NCBI RefSeq assembly: GCF_003206645.1
Contig: NZ_PZJP01000006.1
Span: 262,434 to 326,433 of the forward strand
Direction: 5' to 3'
Source: Salinicola aestuarinus
GTDB taxonomy: Bacteria; Pseudomonadota; Gammaproteobacteria; Pseudomonadales; Halomonadaceae
DNA: 64,000 nucleotides
The notes under the pieces were generated by a model that worked only from the letters and a program-made list of their open reading frames with translations, searched no databases and was not told where the DNA came from. Position 1 is the stretch's first letter; each line of letters opens with the position of its first letter. Made by a program: the position numbers and the translations under genes. This document shows positions 39,390 to 47,595 of this stretch, one piece after another.

Positions 39390-40313
39390 ATGACTCAAGC
39401 CTTTCAAGCCCGTGCCATTCACGCGCTCTGGCGTGTTCTCGCCCGTTGCCGTCCGGCCACGACGTGGAAGCTGGCCGGCCTGCTCGGTCGGGGGCTCTAT
39501 GCCTTTTCCCAACGAGAGCGCCACGTCACGCGTCGCAATCTCGAGGTCGCCTTCCCCGAGGACGACGACGATCGCCGGCGTCAGCGGGTGAAGAGCAGCC
39601 TTCGCCACTCCACGGCAACGATGCTCGAGCTCGGCTTTGCCTGGATTGGCGACCCCAGACGCGTCGAGGCGTCGATCGTCGAGGTCCATGGCCGCGAACT
39701 ACTCGACGACGCCCGAGCGCAGAACCGGGGTGTGATCGTGCTGGCACCGCACTTCGGTAACTGGGAAGTGCTCAACTTCTGGCTCTCGAGCCACTTCCCG
39801 TTCACCGCCATGTACGAGCCGCCCAAGATGGCGCCTCTCGACCCCGTCATCCGCACGGGGCGAGAACGCATGGGCGCCGAACTGGTGCCGACCAACGCCC
39901 GTGGCGTCGCCGCACTGCTCAAGGCACTCAAGCGCGCCGAGGCCGTGGGCATCCTGCCGGACCAGGAACCGGACTGGGGCAGCGGCGTATTCGCCGACTT
40001 CTTCGGCCGCCCTGCCTACACCGCGACCCTGCTCCCCAAGCTGGTGGCCCGAACCCAGGCCCGTGTGGTCACCGGCGTGGCCAAGCGCCGTCCCGGCGGC
40101 GACGGCTTCGAGATTCACTTCCTCGCCGCCGACGAACGGGTCTATGCCGGCGACGAGACCGATTCCGCCGCGGGCGTCAACGCCTGCGTGGAGTCCGCTG
40201 TCGCGCTCGATCCGGTGCAGTATCAGTGGGAGTACAAACGCTGGAAGAAAACCGAGCAGGAAGCCCGCAAGGAGCCCGGCTACCGCCAGTATCGGCTCTA
40301 CACCAAGCGCTGA
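39390..40313 (+). CDS. LpxL/HtrB-like lysophospholipid/lipid A acyltransferase
   Basis: A 307-residue acyltransferase of the same superfamily as the gene at 14893-15807. Its HX4E motif is HFGNWE, the form seen in most LpxL/LpxM proteins, and PDQEPDWGSGVF is the second motif. An N-terminal membrane-associated stretch precedes it. It may add another secondary acyl chain to lipid A, or act on another lipid such as ornithine lipid. The start is ATG at 39390; no obvious ribosome site is seen. It follows the DUF4870-like gene after 67 bp. Confidence 0.85.
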   Translation: MTQAFQARAIHALWRVLARCRPATTWKLAGLLGRGLYAFSQRERHVTRRNLEVAFPEDDDDRRRQRVKSSLRHSTATMLELGFAWIGDPRRVEASIVEVHGRELLDDARAQNRGVIVLAPHFGNWEVLNFWLSSHFPFTAMYEPPKMAPLDPVIRTGRERMGAELVPTNARGVAALLKALKRAEAVGILPDQEPDWGSGVFADFFGRPAYTATLLPKLVARTQARVVTGVAKRRPGGDGFEIHFLAADERVYAGDETDSAAGVNACVESAVALDPVQYQWEYKRWKKTEQEARKEPGYRQYRLYTKR

Positions 40314-40518
40314 TCGGCCGAGCATCGGTCGAGGAGAGAGGGCGCGGCGTCCGGCCTCTGGCGACGCGTACCCATGGTGTCCTCGGCCGCTGACGCCCCC
40401 GGCCCGACGGCCGCACAGCACAACGAAAGACCGTGACCACGCTCGATTATGCATCGACGGGCATCACGGTTACCCCAAGGATCTACGTCAACGCCTCCCA
40501 AGCTTTTCCGGAAACGTC

Positions 40519-41523
40519 ATGCTGGACACATTGAAAGACCTCTTTCGCCCGCGCTTTCTCTCGGGCCACACACTGGACCGAGATCGCTACTGGCTCGCCT
40601 GCTATCTGCTCATCAGCATTCAGATACTGAACGCGGTGATCAATCAGCAGCATCAACTGCTCTGGCAACAGGCGAACTTCCACATCGCGGACAGCGCCAT
40701 CGTGCCCTGGCTTTTCTATTTCAGTGCCGGTTTTTCGATCGACGTGCTCCTGCTGGCGCTGCACGTCACGACGGGGATGAATGCCTTTGGCCGGCCTAAG
40801 GGCGCCATTGCCGGCGTGGGCACCTACTCGCTCGGTGCGGCGCTCGGCGTCGGTCAGCGAATGACCGATGACTATTATTCGATGAGCTTCATGAGCATCG
40901 TGCCGTTTGTGCTTCTTGCACTGATTGGCGTAATCGCCCTGTTCGCGGCGGCAAAACTGGCCACGCTTCATCAACGCGAACCGACGCACTCGCTCCTGCG
41001 TCGTCGCGAAGATCGTCCAGCGCACGAGCAACTCGATTGTCTCGGCTTCTTCTATCGCTATCTCAGCCTCGCGTTCAAGCTGTCGCTGGCGACCGGCGTC
41101 GTTGCCGGTATCATGCTTTGGAAGCTCGAGTCGATGGATCGGATCAGCATGTTTTCTTACCGCGAGGCGGAATCGATCATGCAGATCGGCGGGTTCATTC
41201 TCGTCATCGTGTCCCTGGTCGGTTTGGTTTGCATGTGGAAACTGGTCAGCCTGCGGCTTCGCTCGATCCACGAGAGCGACAGAGCGCTTCCGGTCGCGGC
41301 CATTGCCACGGTTGTCATCACCGGAGCAACGGTCTTTTTCGCCTGGGGCGGCTTTTACGGCTCGGCATGGATCTTTCTCGTCGTCAAAACGCTCTTCTTA
41401 CTGATGCTGATGGCGGGCGGCGTCGCACAGGTTTATCTCGTGACCGCCCCGTCGCGCCTGACTACGGCTACCCCAGCGCACGCTGCGGAACCCACCGCTG
41501 AGACGAGCGCACAAGGCGCTTGA
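40519..41523 (+). CDS. Multi-pass membrane protein of unknown family
   Basis: Not recognised. It is a 334-residue protein with about seven or eight hydrophobic helices (near residues 24-42, 55-82, 113-135, 176-196, 215-237, 247-270, 282-300) and a hydrophilic loop rich in Arg, Glu and His at about 140-170. The ATG at 40519 has GGAAA five bases upstream; the frame upstream to 39901 overlaps the acyltransferase and is not coding. No catalytic motif or cysteine pair stands out. The 205 bp before it contain no recognised element. Confidence 0.6.
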   Translation: MLDTLKDLFRPRFLSGHTLDRDRYWLACYLLISIQILNAVINQQHQLLWQQANFHIADSAIVPWLFYFSAGFSIDVLLLALHVTTGMNAFGRPKGAIAGVGTYSLGAALGVGQRMTDDYYSMSFMSIVPFVLLALIGVIALFAAAKLATLHQREPTHSLLRRREDRPAHEQLDCLGFFYRYLSLAFKLSLATGVVAGIMLWKLESMDRISMFSYREAESIMQIGGFILVIVSLVGLVCMWKLVSLRLRSIHESDRALPVAAIATVVITGATVFFAWGGFYGSAWIFLVVKTLFLLMLMAGGVAQVYLVTAPSRLTTATPAHAAEPTAETSAQGA

Positions 41524-41664
41524 CGTCGGCGCGCCGTCCCGGGAGACGACTAGTGTGACAGAGCGGGCGACGACTCTCCGTCGTCCGCTCTTCATGCTCA
41601 CCCCGTGTCGATTGCCGTTCTCTGTCGGCGTCTGTCAGGCTCGCAAGCGACGACGGATCGAGCG

Positions 41665-42531
41665 CTAGGCATCTAGCCCGCCGAAGCGCCCTGCTTGATA
41701 GTCGGCGATCGCCTCACCGATCTCTTCCCGGGTATTCATGACGAAGGGGCCGTGGGACGCCACCGGCTCGCCGATGACATCGCCATGGCCAAACAGCAGC
41801 CGGGCATCGCGCGTCGCGGTGAGCTCGACGCGATCAGCGTCGCGATCGAGCTCGACGAGATGCCGGGCGGCAGCGGTATCGCCCGCCACGTCGATCTCAC
41901 CCGAGACGACATAGAGGAAGACCTGACGTCCCGATGCGACCGGCAGCGTGATTTGACTGCCAGCGGCGAGCTCGAGCGTCGACATGAAAAGCCCCGTCGA
42001 GGAGGTGATCGGCCCGGTCTCGCCTTCGAACTCCCCGGCGATCAGGGCCAGCTCGGCGCCCTCATCCAGCGCCAAACGAGGGATCGATTCGCGCTGCAGG
42101 CCAACGTAGCGCGGCTCGCTCATCTTCAGGCTCGCCGGCAGATTGACCCACAGCTGCAGAATCTCCAGTGGCCCCCCGTCGCGCAGGAACTCGGGTGGCG
42201 AGACCTCGGCATGGACGATGCCGCGGCCAGCGGTCATCCACTGCACGCCACCTTCGTGGATCACGCTCTGGTGATCGGCACTGTCGGCGTGGGCGAGCGA
42301 GCCCTCCAGAATGAAGGTGACCGTCTCGAATCCGCGGTGGGGATGCGGGCCGAAAGGCAGCCCGCGATTGCCGGCCGGGTAGGTCTGCGGACCGTGGTGG
42401 TTGAGAAACAGAAACGGATCGAGCTGATCCAGCCCGGGGCCGGGCAGCGGGCGCCGGGTGGTGAGATCGCCGATGTCGTCGCGATGCGCCGCGTGCTGGG
42501 CGACAACACGCCGTGAGGTCGGTGTCGGCAT
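41665..42531 (-). CDS. Pirin family protein
   Basis: A 288-residue bicupin. The metal ligands H63, H65 (GPHPHRGFETV) and H107, E109 (GRGIVHAE) of the N-terminal cupin are intact. Bacterial pirins include quercetin 2,3-dioxygenases and regulators of pyruvate dehydrogenase; which applies here is unknown. The start MPTPTSRR at 42531 is preferred over a longer frame to 42582. It lies beside, and on the same strand as, a LysR regulator, with 111 bp between. Confidence 0.9.
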   Translation of the reverse strand: MPTPTSRRVVAQHAAHRDDIGDLTTRRPLPGPGLDQLDPFLFLNHHGPQTYPAGNRGLPFGPHPHRGFETVTFILEGSLAHADSADHQSVIHEGGVQWMTAGRGIVHAEVSPPEFLRDGGPLEILQLWVNLPASLKMSEPRYVGLQRESIPRLALDEGAELALIAGEFEGETGPITSSTGLFMSTLELAAGSQITLPVASGRQVFLYVVSGEIDVAGDTAAARHLVELDRDADRVELTATRDARLLFGHGDVIGEPVASHGPFVMNTREEIGEAIADYQAGRFGGLDA

Positions 42532-42642
42532 GGTCTTATCCTTTAGCCACATGAACGGTGCTGCCAGTCTAGGGCAACTCATCAGCGATAAAAGCGAACG
42601 AATTGCGCCGATCCATTGCAGTCAGTCGATTTATCGATAGCG

Positions 42643-43539
42643 CTAGGCGCTCGACGAGGCGGCGGATGGGGGATTATCGCCAGTCGTTGCCAGAATGGCC
42701 TCTTCGATCAGCGCCACCAGCGGCGACTGCGCCGGTGAGAGCCGGGAAATTAGCACCAGCTCGCGATAGAAGGTTCGCTCGCCAAGGCTCAGCACGCGAA
42801 CCGCGGACGACTGTCGCTGCCACATACCGGTCAACGGAATCAGCGCCACGCCGAGCCCCGACTCCACGACTCGGGCGATGGCATCGATTTCGTCGAGCTC
42901 GAGGCGGACCCTAGGCTCGAGGCGCGCCCGCTCGAGAAAGCGCACCACCTGGCGACCACCGAAGGAACCGCGGTCATAGCGCACCAGCGGGTGAGCGGCG
43001 AGCAGTGCCTCGACGCTCTCCTCGTCGGTATCCGGTGGCGCGATCATGACGAAGGGCTCGCGGGCAATGATCCGCGTATGCAGATTCGGCGGCAGCGCGA
43101 ACGGCGGCTGCACGATCAGCGCCATGTCCAGATCGCCCTTGTCGACCTGATCGAGCAGCGACAGCGAGACCCCGGGGACGACCCGTGTCATGACGTCGGG
43201 GGCATTCTGGTCGAGGGCATGAAGAATCATGGGCAACATGCCGCTCTGAACGCTGGCGATGGCGCCGAGATGCCACTCGCCGGAGAGCTGGGGAGACTCC
43301 GGGCGACGGATACGCTCCGCAAGCTCCTGCATCTCCCGCGCCTGCGGCAATAGACGACGCCCGGCGGCATTGAGCCGAACCGCGCGGCCGGTCCGCTCGA
43401 ACAGCGACTCTCCCAGCTCGCTCTCCAGATTGCGGATCTGCGCACTGACCGCCGACTGGGTCAGGCCCACCGCTTCCCCGGCCGCGGAGAAGGTGCCGTG
43501 CTGTACGACGGCGAGGAATATTCTAAGTGCACGGAGCAT
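42643..43539 (-). CDS. LysR-family regulator, divergent from a VOC gene
   Basis: A 298-residue LysR-type regulator. The helix-turn-helix covers about residues 18-37 (TFSAAGEAVGLTQSAVSAQIRNLE), followed by the LysR substrate-binding domain. The start MLRALRIFL at 43539 is standard for the family; the extra frame to 43605 is not. Divergent from the VOC gene 120 bp away, which is the likely target. Confidence 0.88.
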   Translation of the reverse strand: MLRALRIFLAVVQHGTFSAAGEAVGLTQSAVSAQIRNLESELGESLFERTGRAVRLNAAGRRLLPQAREMQELAERIRRPESPQLSGEWHLGAIASVQSGMLPMILHALDQNAPDVMTRVVPGVSLSLLDQVDKGDLDMALIVQPPFALPPNLHTRIIAREPFVMIAPPDTDEESVEALLAAHPLVRYDRGSFGGRQVVRFLERARLEPRVRLELDEIDAIARVVESGLGVALIPLTGMWQRQSSAVRVLSLGERTFYRELVLISRLSPAQSPLVALIEEAILATTGDNPPSAASSSA

Positions 43540-43659
43540 GACAAGAGCCTTCGGCGATGAATCCACTTTTTTCGATGTCAGACAGCAAAAATCAGCGTTT
43601 CCCATCGAATTAATTCGCCATCAGAATACGCTAACACGCTCAACGTCGAGGAGACATTC

Positions 43660-44085
43660 ATGGCACTTTCACCATTTCACCTGGCCATTCCGGTTCACGA
43701 TCTGCCCGCCGCCCGCCGATTCTACGGCGAGACGTTCGGTCTGAGCGAAGGCCGCTCCAGCGAACAATGGGTCGACTTCGATTTCTACGGTCATCAGCTG
43801 GTGATCCACGAGCACCCCAAGACCCCGGCACAAGAGAATGCGCACACCAACTCCGTGGATGGTCATGACGTACCGGTCCCGCATTTCGGTATCGTGCTGA
43901 GCTGGCCGGAGTGGGAAGCGCTCGCCGAGCGCCTGCGGGGCTTTGACACGGAATTCGTGATCGAGCCCTATGTCCGCTTCAAGGGTGAGCCCGGTGAGCA
44001 GGCCACGATGTTCCTGCTCGACCCCTGCGGCAATGCGCTGGAGTTCAAGGCGTTCAAAGACATGGGCCAGCTCTTCGCGAAGTAA
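43660..44085 (+). CDS. VOC (glyoxalase/bleomycin resistance) superfamily protein
   Basis: A 141-residue protein with two beta-alpha-beta-beta-beta modules. Metal-site candidates are H7 (FHLAIPVHD), H76-like PHFGIVL, and E in GNALEFKAF, the usual VOC H/H/E pattern. The start has GAGGAG eight bases upstream. A terminator with a UUCG loop follows. The substrate is unknown; its LysR neighbour suggests it is inducible. Confidence 0.87.
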   Translation: MALSPFHLAIPVHDLPAARRFYGETFGLSEGRSSEQWVDFDFYGHQLVIHEHPKTPAQENAHTNSVDGHDVPVPHFGIVLSWPEWEALAERLRGFDTEFVIEPYVRFKGEPGEQATMFLLDPCGNALEFKAFKDMGQLFAK

Positions 44086-44147
44086 GAAAGAGAAGCGAGG
44101 GCTGACGGGGTGGCCATGACCCGGCGTTAAGGCCCCGCCAACGCGAG

Positions 44148-44178
44148 AGCCGCCGATCTTCGGATCGGCGGCTTTCTT
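44148..44178 (+). terminator. Terminator after the VOC gene
   Basis: AGCCGCCGATC (44148-44158) pairs with GATCGGCGGCT (44163-44173) around the stable TTCG tetraloop, followed by TTCTTGT. It lies 62 bp past the VOC stop and 22 bp before the stop of the convergent MFS gene. Confidence 0.85.
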
Positions 44179-44199
44179 GTGCCAGGCGCCTGCCCTTGG

Positions 44200-45540
44200 T
44201 TAGCCAAGACGCCGCAGATGCAGTCCGCCTATCGCCAGCGCCAGCAGCAGCAGGCCGGCGATGAAACCCGCCACACCGTTCCAGCCGGCCCAGTACCAGA
44301 AGGCACCGCCGAGCGTGCCGGCGACGCTCGAGCCCAGGTAGTAGCTGAACAGATAGAGCGACGATGCCTGGCCTCGCGCCTGCGTGGCCCGCTGCCCGAC
44401 CCAGCCGCTGGCCAGCGAGTGGGCGGCGAAGAAGCCGAAGGTGAAGATCAGGATGCCGATCATGATCAGGCCGATCGGCGAGAACAGCGTAATGGCCAGG
44501 CCCACCAGCATCATCACCACGAACAGCCAGAAGATACGTTCGCGCCCGAGCCGGTCCGCCAGCGAACCCGCCCAGGCCGAGCTGTAGGTGCCGGAGAGAT
44601 AAGCGATGGACAAAACGCCCACCACCGCCTGGCTGACATTGTAGGGCTCGGCCAGCAACCGATAGGCGATGTAGTTGTAGAGCGTGACGAATCCCCCCAT
44701 CAGCAGAAACGCCTCGAGGAAAAGGAAAGGCAGGCCGCGATCGCGAAAATGCAGGGTGAAGCCGGCGAAGACGTTGCGCCAGTTGAGCGGGCGCGGGGTG
44801 AAGTGGCGTGACGGCGGCAGCCAGCGCATGAACAGAAACGCCGCGAGCAGCGAGACCACCCCGATCGTCGCCAGCGTCCAGCGCCAGGGGACGAAGTCGA
44901 CCATCACCCCACTGATCAGCCGGCCGCTCATGCCGCCGATGGAGCTGCCGCTGATGTAGAGCCCCATCGAGAACCCGATAAAGCGCGGATGAATCTCCTC
45001 GTTGAGATAGGTCATCGCCACGGCGCAGAGTCCGGAAAGCGAGAGCCCGACCAGTGCTCGCATGATCAGGATACCGGTCCAGCTCGACATGACGGCCGCC
45101 AGTAGACTGAAGACGGCCGCGGCGAGCAGTGCCACGGTCATCACCGACTTGCGCCCCAGCGCATCGGAAATCGGCCCGGTCACCAGCAGGCCCAGCGCCA
45201 GCATCCCGGTCGCCACCGAGAGCGACAGACTGCTGGTGGCGGCATCGATGTCGAACGCCTCGGAGAGGATCGGCATGATCGGCTGCACGCAGTAGAGCAG
45301 CACGAAGGTCGAGAAGGCACCGAGAAAGAGCGCCAGCATGGTCGGCACATAGCCCGGCTTTCCGCGCTCGATGTAGCGCGTGTCGGTATCGCCGGTGCCG
45401 GTGTTGGCCTTGGCTGGCGGGGGCGAATGGCCAGTCGCGACGGCGCGCGCGCCTGGCGGCAAGGTATTGGACGATGTCGTACGACGGGGCAACCCAATTC
45501 TCCCGGTGACAGGAGACGGCGAACGCAAAGGGCGCGCCAT
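44200..45540 (-). CDS. MFS transporter (YnfM-like)
   Basis: A 446-residue permease with 12 helices preceded by an unusually long, arginine- and proline-rich cytoplasmic tail of about 65 residues. GPISDALGRKSVMT is motif A, and LLYCVQPIMPILSEAFDI is typical of the YnfM/arabinose-efflux group. A start nearer the first helix is possible but no better codon with a ribosome site is seen. Divergent from a LysR gene 104 bp away, its likely regulator, as for ynfL/ynfM in E. coli. Confidence 0.83.
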   Translation of the reverse strand: MARPLRSPSPVTGRIGLPRRTTSSNTLPPGARAVATGHSPPPAKANTGTGDTDTRYIERGKPGYVPTMLALFLGAFSTFVLLYCVQPIMPILSEAFDIDAATSSLSLSVATGMLALGLLVTGPISDALGRKSVMTVALLAAAVFSLLAAVMSSWTGILIMRALVGLSLSGLCAVAMTYLNEEIHPRFIGFSMGLYISGSSIGGMSGRLISGVMVDFVPWRWTLATIGVVSLLAAFLFMRWLPPSRHFTPRPLNWRNVFAGFTLHFRDRGLPFLFLEAFLLMGGFVTLYNYIAYRLLAEPYNVSQAVVGVLSIAYLSGTYSSAWAGSLADRLGRERIFWLFVVMMLVGLAITLFSPIGLIMIGILIFTFGFFAAHSLASGWVGQRATQARGQASSLYLFSYYLGSSVAGTLGGAFWYWAGWNGVAGFIAGLLLLALAIGGLHLRRLG

Positions 45541-45616
45541 CTCGGGGCAGAGTCTCTTGAAGCGGTGCCGGATAGGGTACGCAGGAAGAATGCACGCTTC
45601 TAATATATTATTCGTC

Positions 45617-45628
45617 GCTATTGATAGC
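45617..45628. promoter_or_regulatory. Inverted repeat in the MFS/LysR divergent gap
   Basis: GCTATTGATAGC is a perfect 5-2-5 inverted repeat in an AT-rich stretch (45599-45632) within otherwise GC-rich DNA. It lies 17 bp before the LysR start and about 77 bp before the MFS start. It could be part of a LysR operator or a promoter; only the position supports this. Confidence 0.4.
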
Positions 45629-45644
45629 TTTGGCGACTCGATTC

Positions 45645-46559
45645 ATGGAACTACGTTACCTGCGCTACTTCGTGGCCGTGGCAGAAGAGCTGCACTTCGG
45701 CCGTGCCGCCCAGCGCCTCGGCATCTCGCAGCCCCCGCTCAGCCAGCAGATCCGAGCGCTGGAGGCGGAGCTGGGAACGCCGCTGTTTCTGCGCACCAAC
45801 CGTCGCGTCGAGCTGACCGACGCGGGCCGACTCTTTCTGGGCGAAGCGCGAGAGATCCTGGCCCGCACCGAGCGGGCGTCGCGCCGCGTCTCCCGACTGG
45901 GTCGCGGCGAGACCGGCCAATTGCGGATCGGCTTTACCACCTCCGTGCCATTGACCGCGACGCTGCCGCGAGCGCTGATGCGCTATCGCCAGCGGTTTCC
46001 CGAGGTCGAGCTGCGCATGCACGAGCTCAACAGCCAGCGCCAGATCGCCCCGCTGCTGGAGAACGAGCTGGATATCGGCATCATGCGGCCGGCGACACTG
46101 CCCGAGTCGCTGGAGGCCTTTACGCTCATTCGCGAGCCGCTGGTTGCTGTGGTCAATGCGCAGGACCCGCTCGGCCAGGACGACACCCCGTTGACGCTGG
46201 CCGCGCTCGCCGACCAGCCCTTCGTCTACTTCTCCCCGGCGGCGGGGACCGGGCTGCTGGAGCAGTTCCAGGTACTGTTCGCCAGCCGCGGGCTGACGCC
46301 TCAAGTCGTGCAGGAGGTCGGCGGCCCCAACACCATCATCAGCCTCGTCGCCAGCGGCCTTGGCGTCTCGCTGTTGCCGGCCTCCTTCCGCCATATTCAG
46401 ATCGACAACGTGCGCTATCGGCCGATCAGCGATACCGATGCGGTGTCAGAGGTGTGGCTGACGCATGCGCGACGCCAGCTTTCGCCCCAGGCCACGCATT
46501 TCATCGACGAGGTCAAGGCCGTCATCGCCGGCAGCGATACGCTTCACGCTCGTCCCTGA
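45645..46559 (+). CDS. LysR-family regulator, divergent from an MFS gene
   Basis: A 304-residue LysR regulator starting MELRYLRYFVAVAEELHFGRAA, the classic N-terminus of the BenM/CynR-like group. The effector domain follows after residue 90. The start at 45645 is set by this conserved N-terminus; an upstream ATG at 45621 is less likely. It probably controls the divergent YnfM-like permease. Confidence 0.9.
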   Translation: MELRYLRYFVAVAEELHFGRAAQRLGISQPPLSQQIRALEAELGTPLFLRTNRRVELTDAGRLFLGEAREILARTERASRRVSRLGRGETGQLRIGFTTSVPLTATLPRALMRYRQRFPEVELRMHELNSQRQIAPLLENELDIGIMRPATLPESLEAFTLIREPLVAVVNAQDPLGQDDTPLTLAALADQPFVYFSPAAGTGLLEQFQVLFASRGLTPQVVQEVGGPNTIISLVASGLGVSLLPASFRHIQIDNVRYRPISDTDAVSEVWLTHARRQLSPQATHFIDEVKAVIAGSDTLHARP

Positions 46560-46617
46560 AACGGCTTGACCCGCCCCGGGACCGTGGCAAACACTGACTG
46601 CGGCAATTGATTGCCAG

Positions 46618-46758
46618 CTTGACGGGGTGCCGGTGATATCCGGCTGAGATGACGCAGGGCGAACCCTACAGGGAAGGCCGAGCGTGGATCCCGCCGAACC
46701 TGATCCGGCTAATGCGCTGCTCTACCAAGACAGCGCGGGTACCGGCGTAGGGATCAAG
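46618..46758 (+). ncRNA. TPP riboswitch (THI element) controlling tenA
   Basis: Conserved blocks appear in order: GGGGTGCC (46624-46631), GGCTGAGAT (46642-46650), GAACCTGATC (46696-46705), TAAT (46710-46713) and GTAGGGA (46747-46753). P1 pairs CTTGA (46618-46622) with TCAAG (46754-46758). P3 is CCGG/CCGG. An extended P3a lies within about 46651-46686 (ACGC with GCGT). P5 is CCGG (46705-46708) with CCGG (46742-46745). Loop L5, normally about six bases, is here 33 bases and holds an extra hairpin (46714-46736). Confidence 0.9.
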
Positions 46759-46818
46759 CGATGGCCCCGGCTGATGCTCACGCCGCCCTGGTGCGCCATT
46801 TCTTCGCTCTTCTCGCCT

Positions 46819-46845
46819 GCCTCCGGATCGCCAACCCGCGGAGGC
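46819..46845 (+). promoter_or_regulatory. Hairpin that hides the tenA ribosome binding site
   Basis: GCCTCCG (46819-46825) pairs with CGGAGGC (46839-46845). The second arm contains the tenA Shine-Dalgarno GGAGG (46840-46844), so the hairpin would block translation. It is the likely expression platform of the TPP riboswitch, which therefore appears to act on translation start. No intrinsic terminator is seen between aptamer and gene. Confidence 0.7.
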
Positions 46846-46848
46846 TTT

Positions 46849-47517
46849 ATGGGCTACTGCTTTACCGATCTCACCCACGCCTGCCAGAAAGACTGGCGCG
46901 CCTACATCCAGCACGATTTCGTCCGCCAGCTGGGCAACGCCACGCTGCCGGAGGCGTCGTTTCGTCACTACCTGAAGCAGGACTATCTGTTTCTGATTCA
47001 TTTTGCCCGGGCCTTCGCGCTCGCCGCCTACAAGAGTCCGACGCTTGCCGACCTGCGCCAGGCCCACGAAGGCATGAAAGCCATCGTCGACGTGGAGCTG
47101 GGGCTGCACGTGGGCTTCTGTCGCGAGTGGGGAATCACGGAGGCTGACCTCGCCGAGCTTCCCGAAGCCCGGGCGACGATGGCCTACACGCGCTACGTGC
47201 TGGATACCGGTAGCCGGGGGGATCTACTGGACCTGCACGTCGCGCTCGCTCCCTGCCTCGTCGGCTACGGCGAGATCGCCAACTGGCTGAACGCGCAGTC
47301 GTTCACGCAACGCGGTGCGGACAATCCGTTCGAGGCGTGGATCGGCATGTACGAAAGTGACGAATTTCAGGCGGCCATGCACGCCGAGCTCGAGTGGCTC
47401 AACGCTCGCCTGGCCGAGGTTACCCCGAGGCGCTTCACGGAACTGGCCGGAATATTTCGCGATGCCACCCGTCTGGAGATCGACTTCTGGCAGATGGGGC
47501 TGAACCTGAGCGAGTGA
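46849..47517 (+). CDS. tenA: Aminopyrimidine aminohydrolase / thiaminase II TenA
   Basis: Salvages the thiamine pyrimidine moiety by deaminating aminomethyl-HMP, and can cleave thiamine. The 222-residue all-helical protein has the catalytic cysteine C136 (LAPCLVGYGE), D45 (KQDYLF) and E210 near the C-terminus, marking the TenA_C type. The ATG at 46849 has GGAGG four to five bases upstream; an in-frame ATG at 46684 lies inside the riboswitch and is rejected. TPP should shut it off through the leader. Confidence 0.93.
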   Translation: MGYCFTDLTHACQKDWRAYIQHDFVRQLGNATLPEASFRHYLKQDYLFLIHFARAFALAAYKSPTLADLRQAHEGMKAIVDVELGLHVGFCREWGITEADLAELPEARATMAYTRYVLDTGSRGDLLDLHVALAPCLVGYGEIANWLNAQSFTQRGADNPFEAWIGMYESDEFQAAMHAELEWLNARLAEVTPRRFTELAGIFRDATRLEIDFWQMGLNLSE

Positions 47518-47560
47518 TTCACCCACGGCGACCAACCGACAGCGAGTTGAAAGTCGCGGC

Positions 47561-47588
47561 GGCGCGTCACCGACCCGGGCGACGCGCC
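47561..47588. terminator. Possible shared hairpin between convergent tenA and the cyclo-ligase paralog
   Basis: GGCGCGTC (47561-47568) pairs with GACGCGCC (47581-47588) with a 12-base loop in the 78-bp convergent gap. No T run follows on either strand, so it may slow polymerase but is not a standard intrinsic terminator. Confidence 0.35.
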
Positions 47589-47595
47589 TTGCGGA

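Noticed and set aside
39901..40518. N-terminal extension of the unknown membrane protein to 39901
   Set aside because: It overlaps the acyltransferase gene in another frame and is arginine/proline-rich; the ATG at 40519 has a ribosome site and leads directly to the first helix.
46714..46736. tRNA-like segment in the riboswitch taken as a tRNA gene
   Set aside because: Only about 15 bases match, in antisense, and no acceptor stem or T arm is present.
46684..46848. Upstream extension of TenA to an ATG at 46684
   Set aside because: The extension lies inside the TPP riboswitch and encodes no TenA-like sequence; the ATG at 46849 has the real ribosome site.
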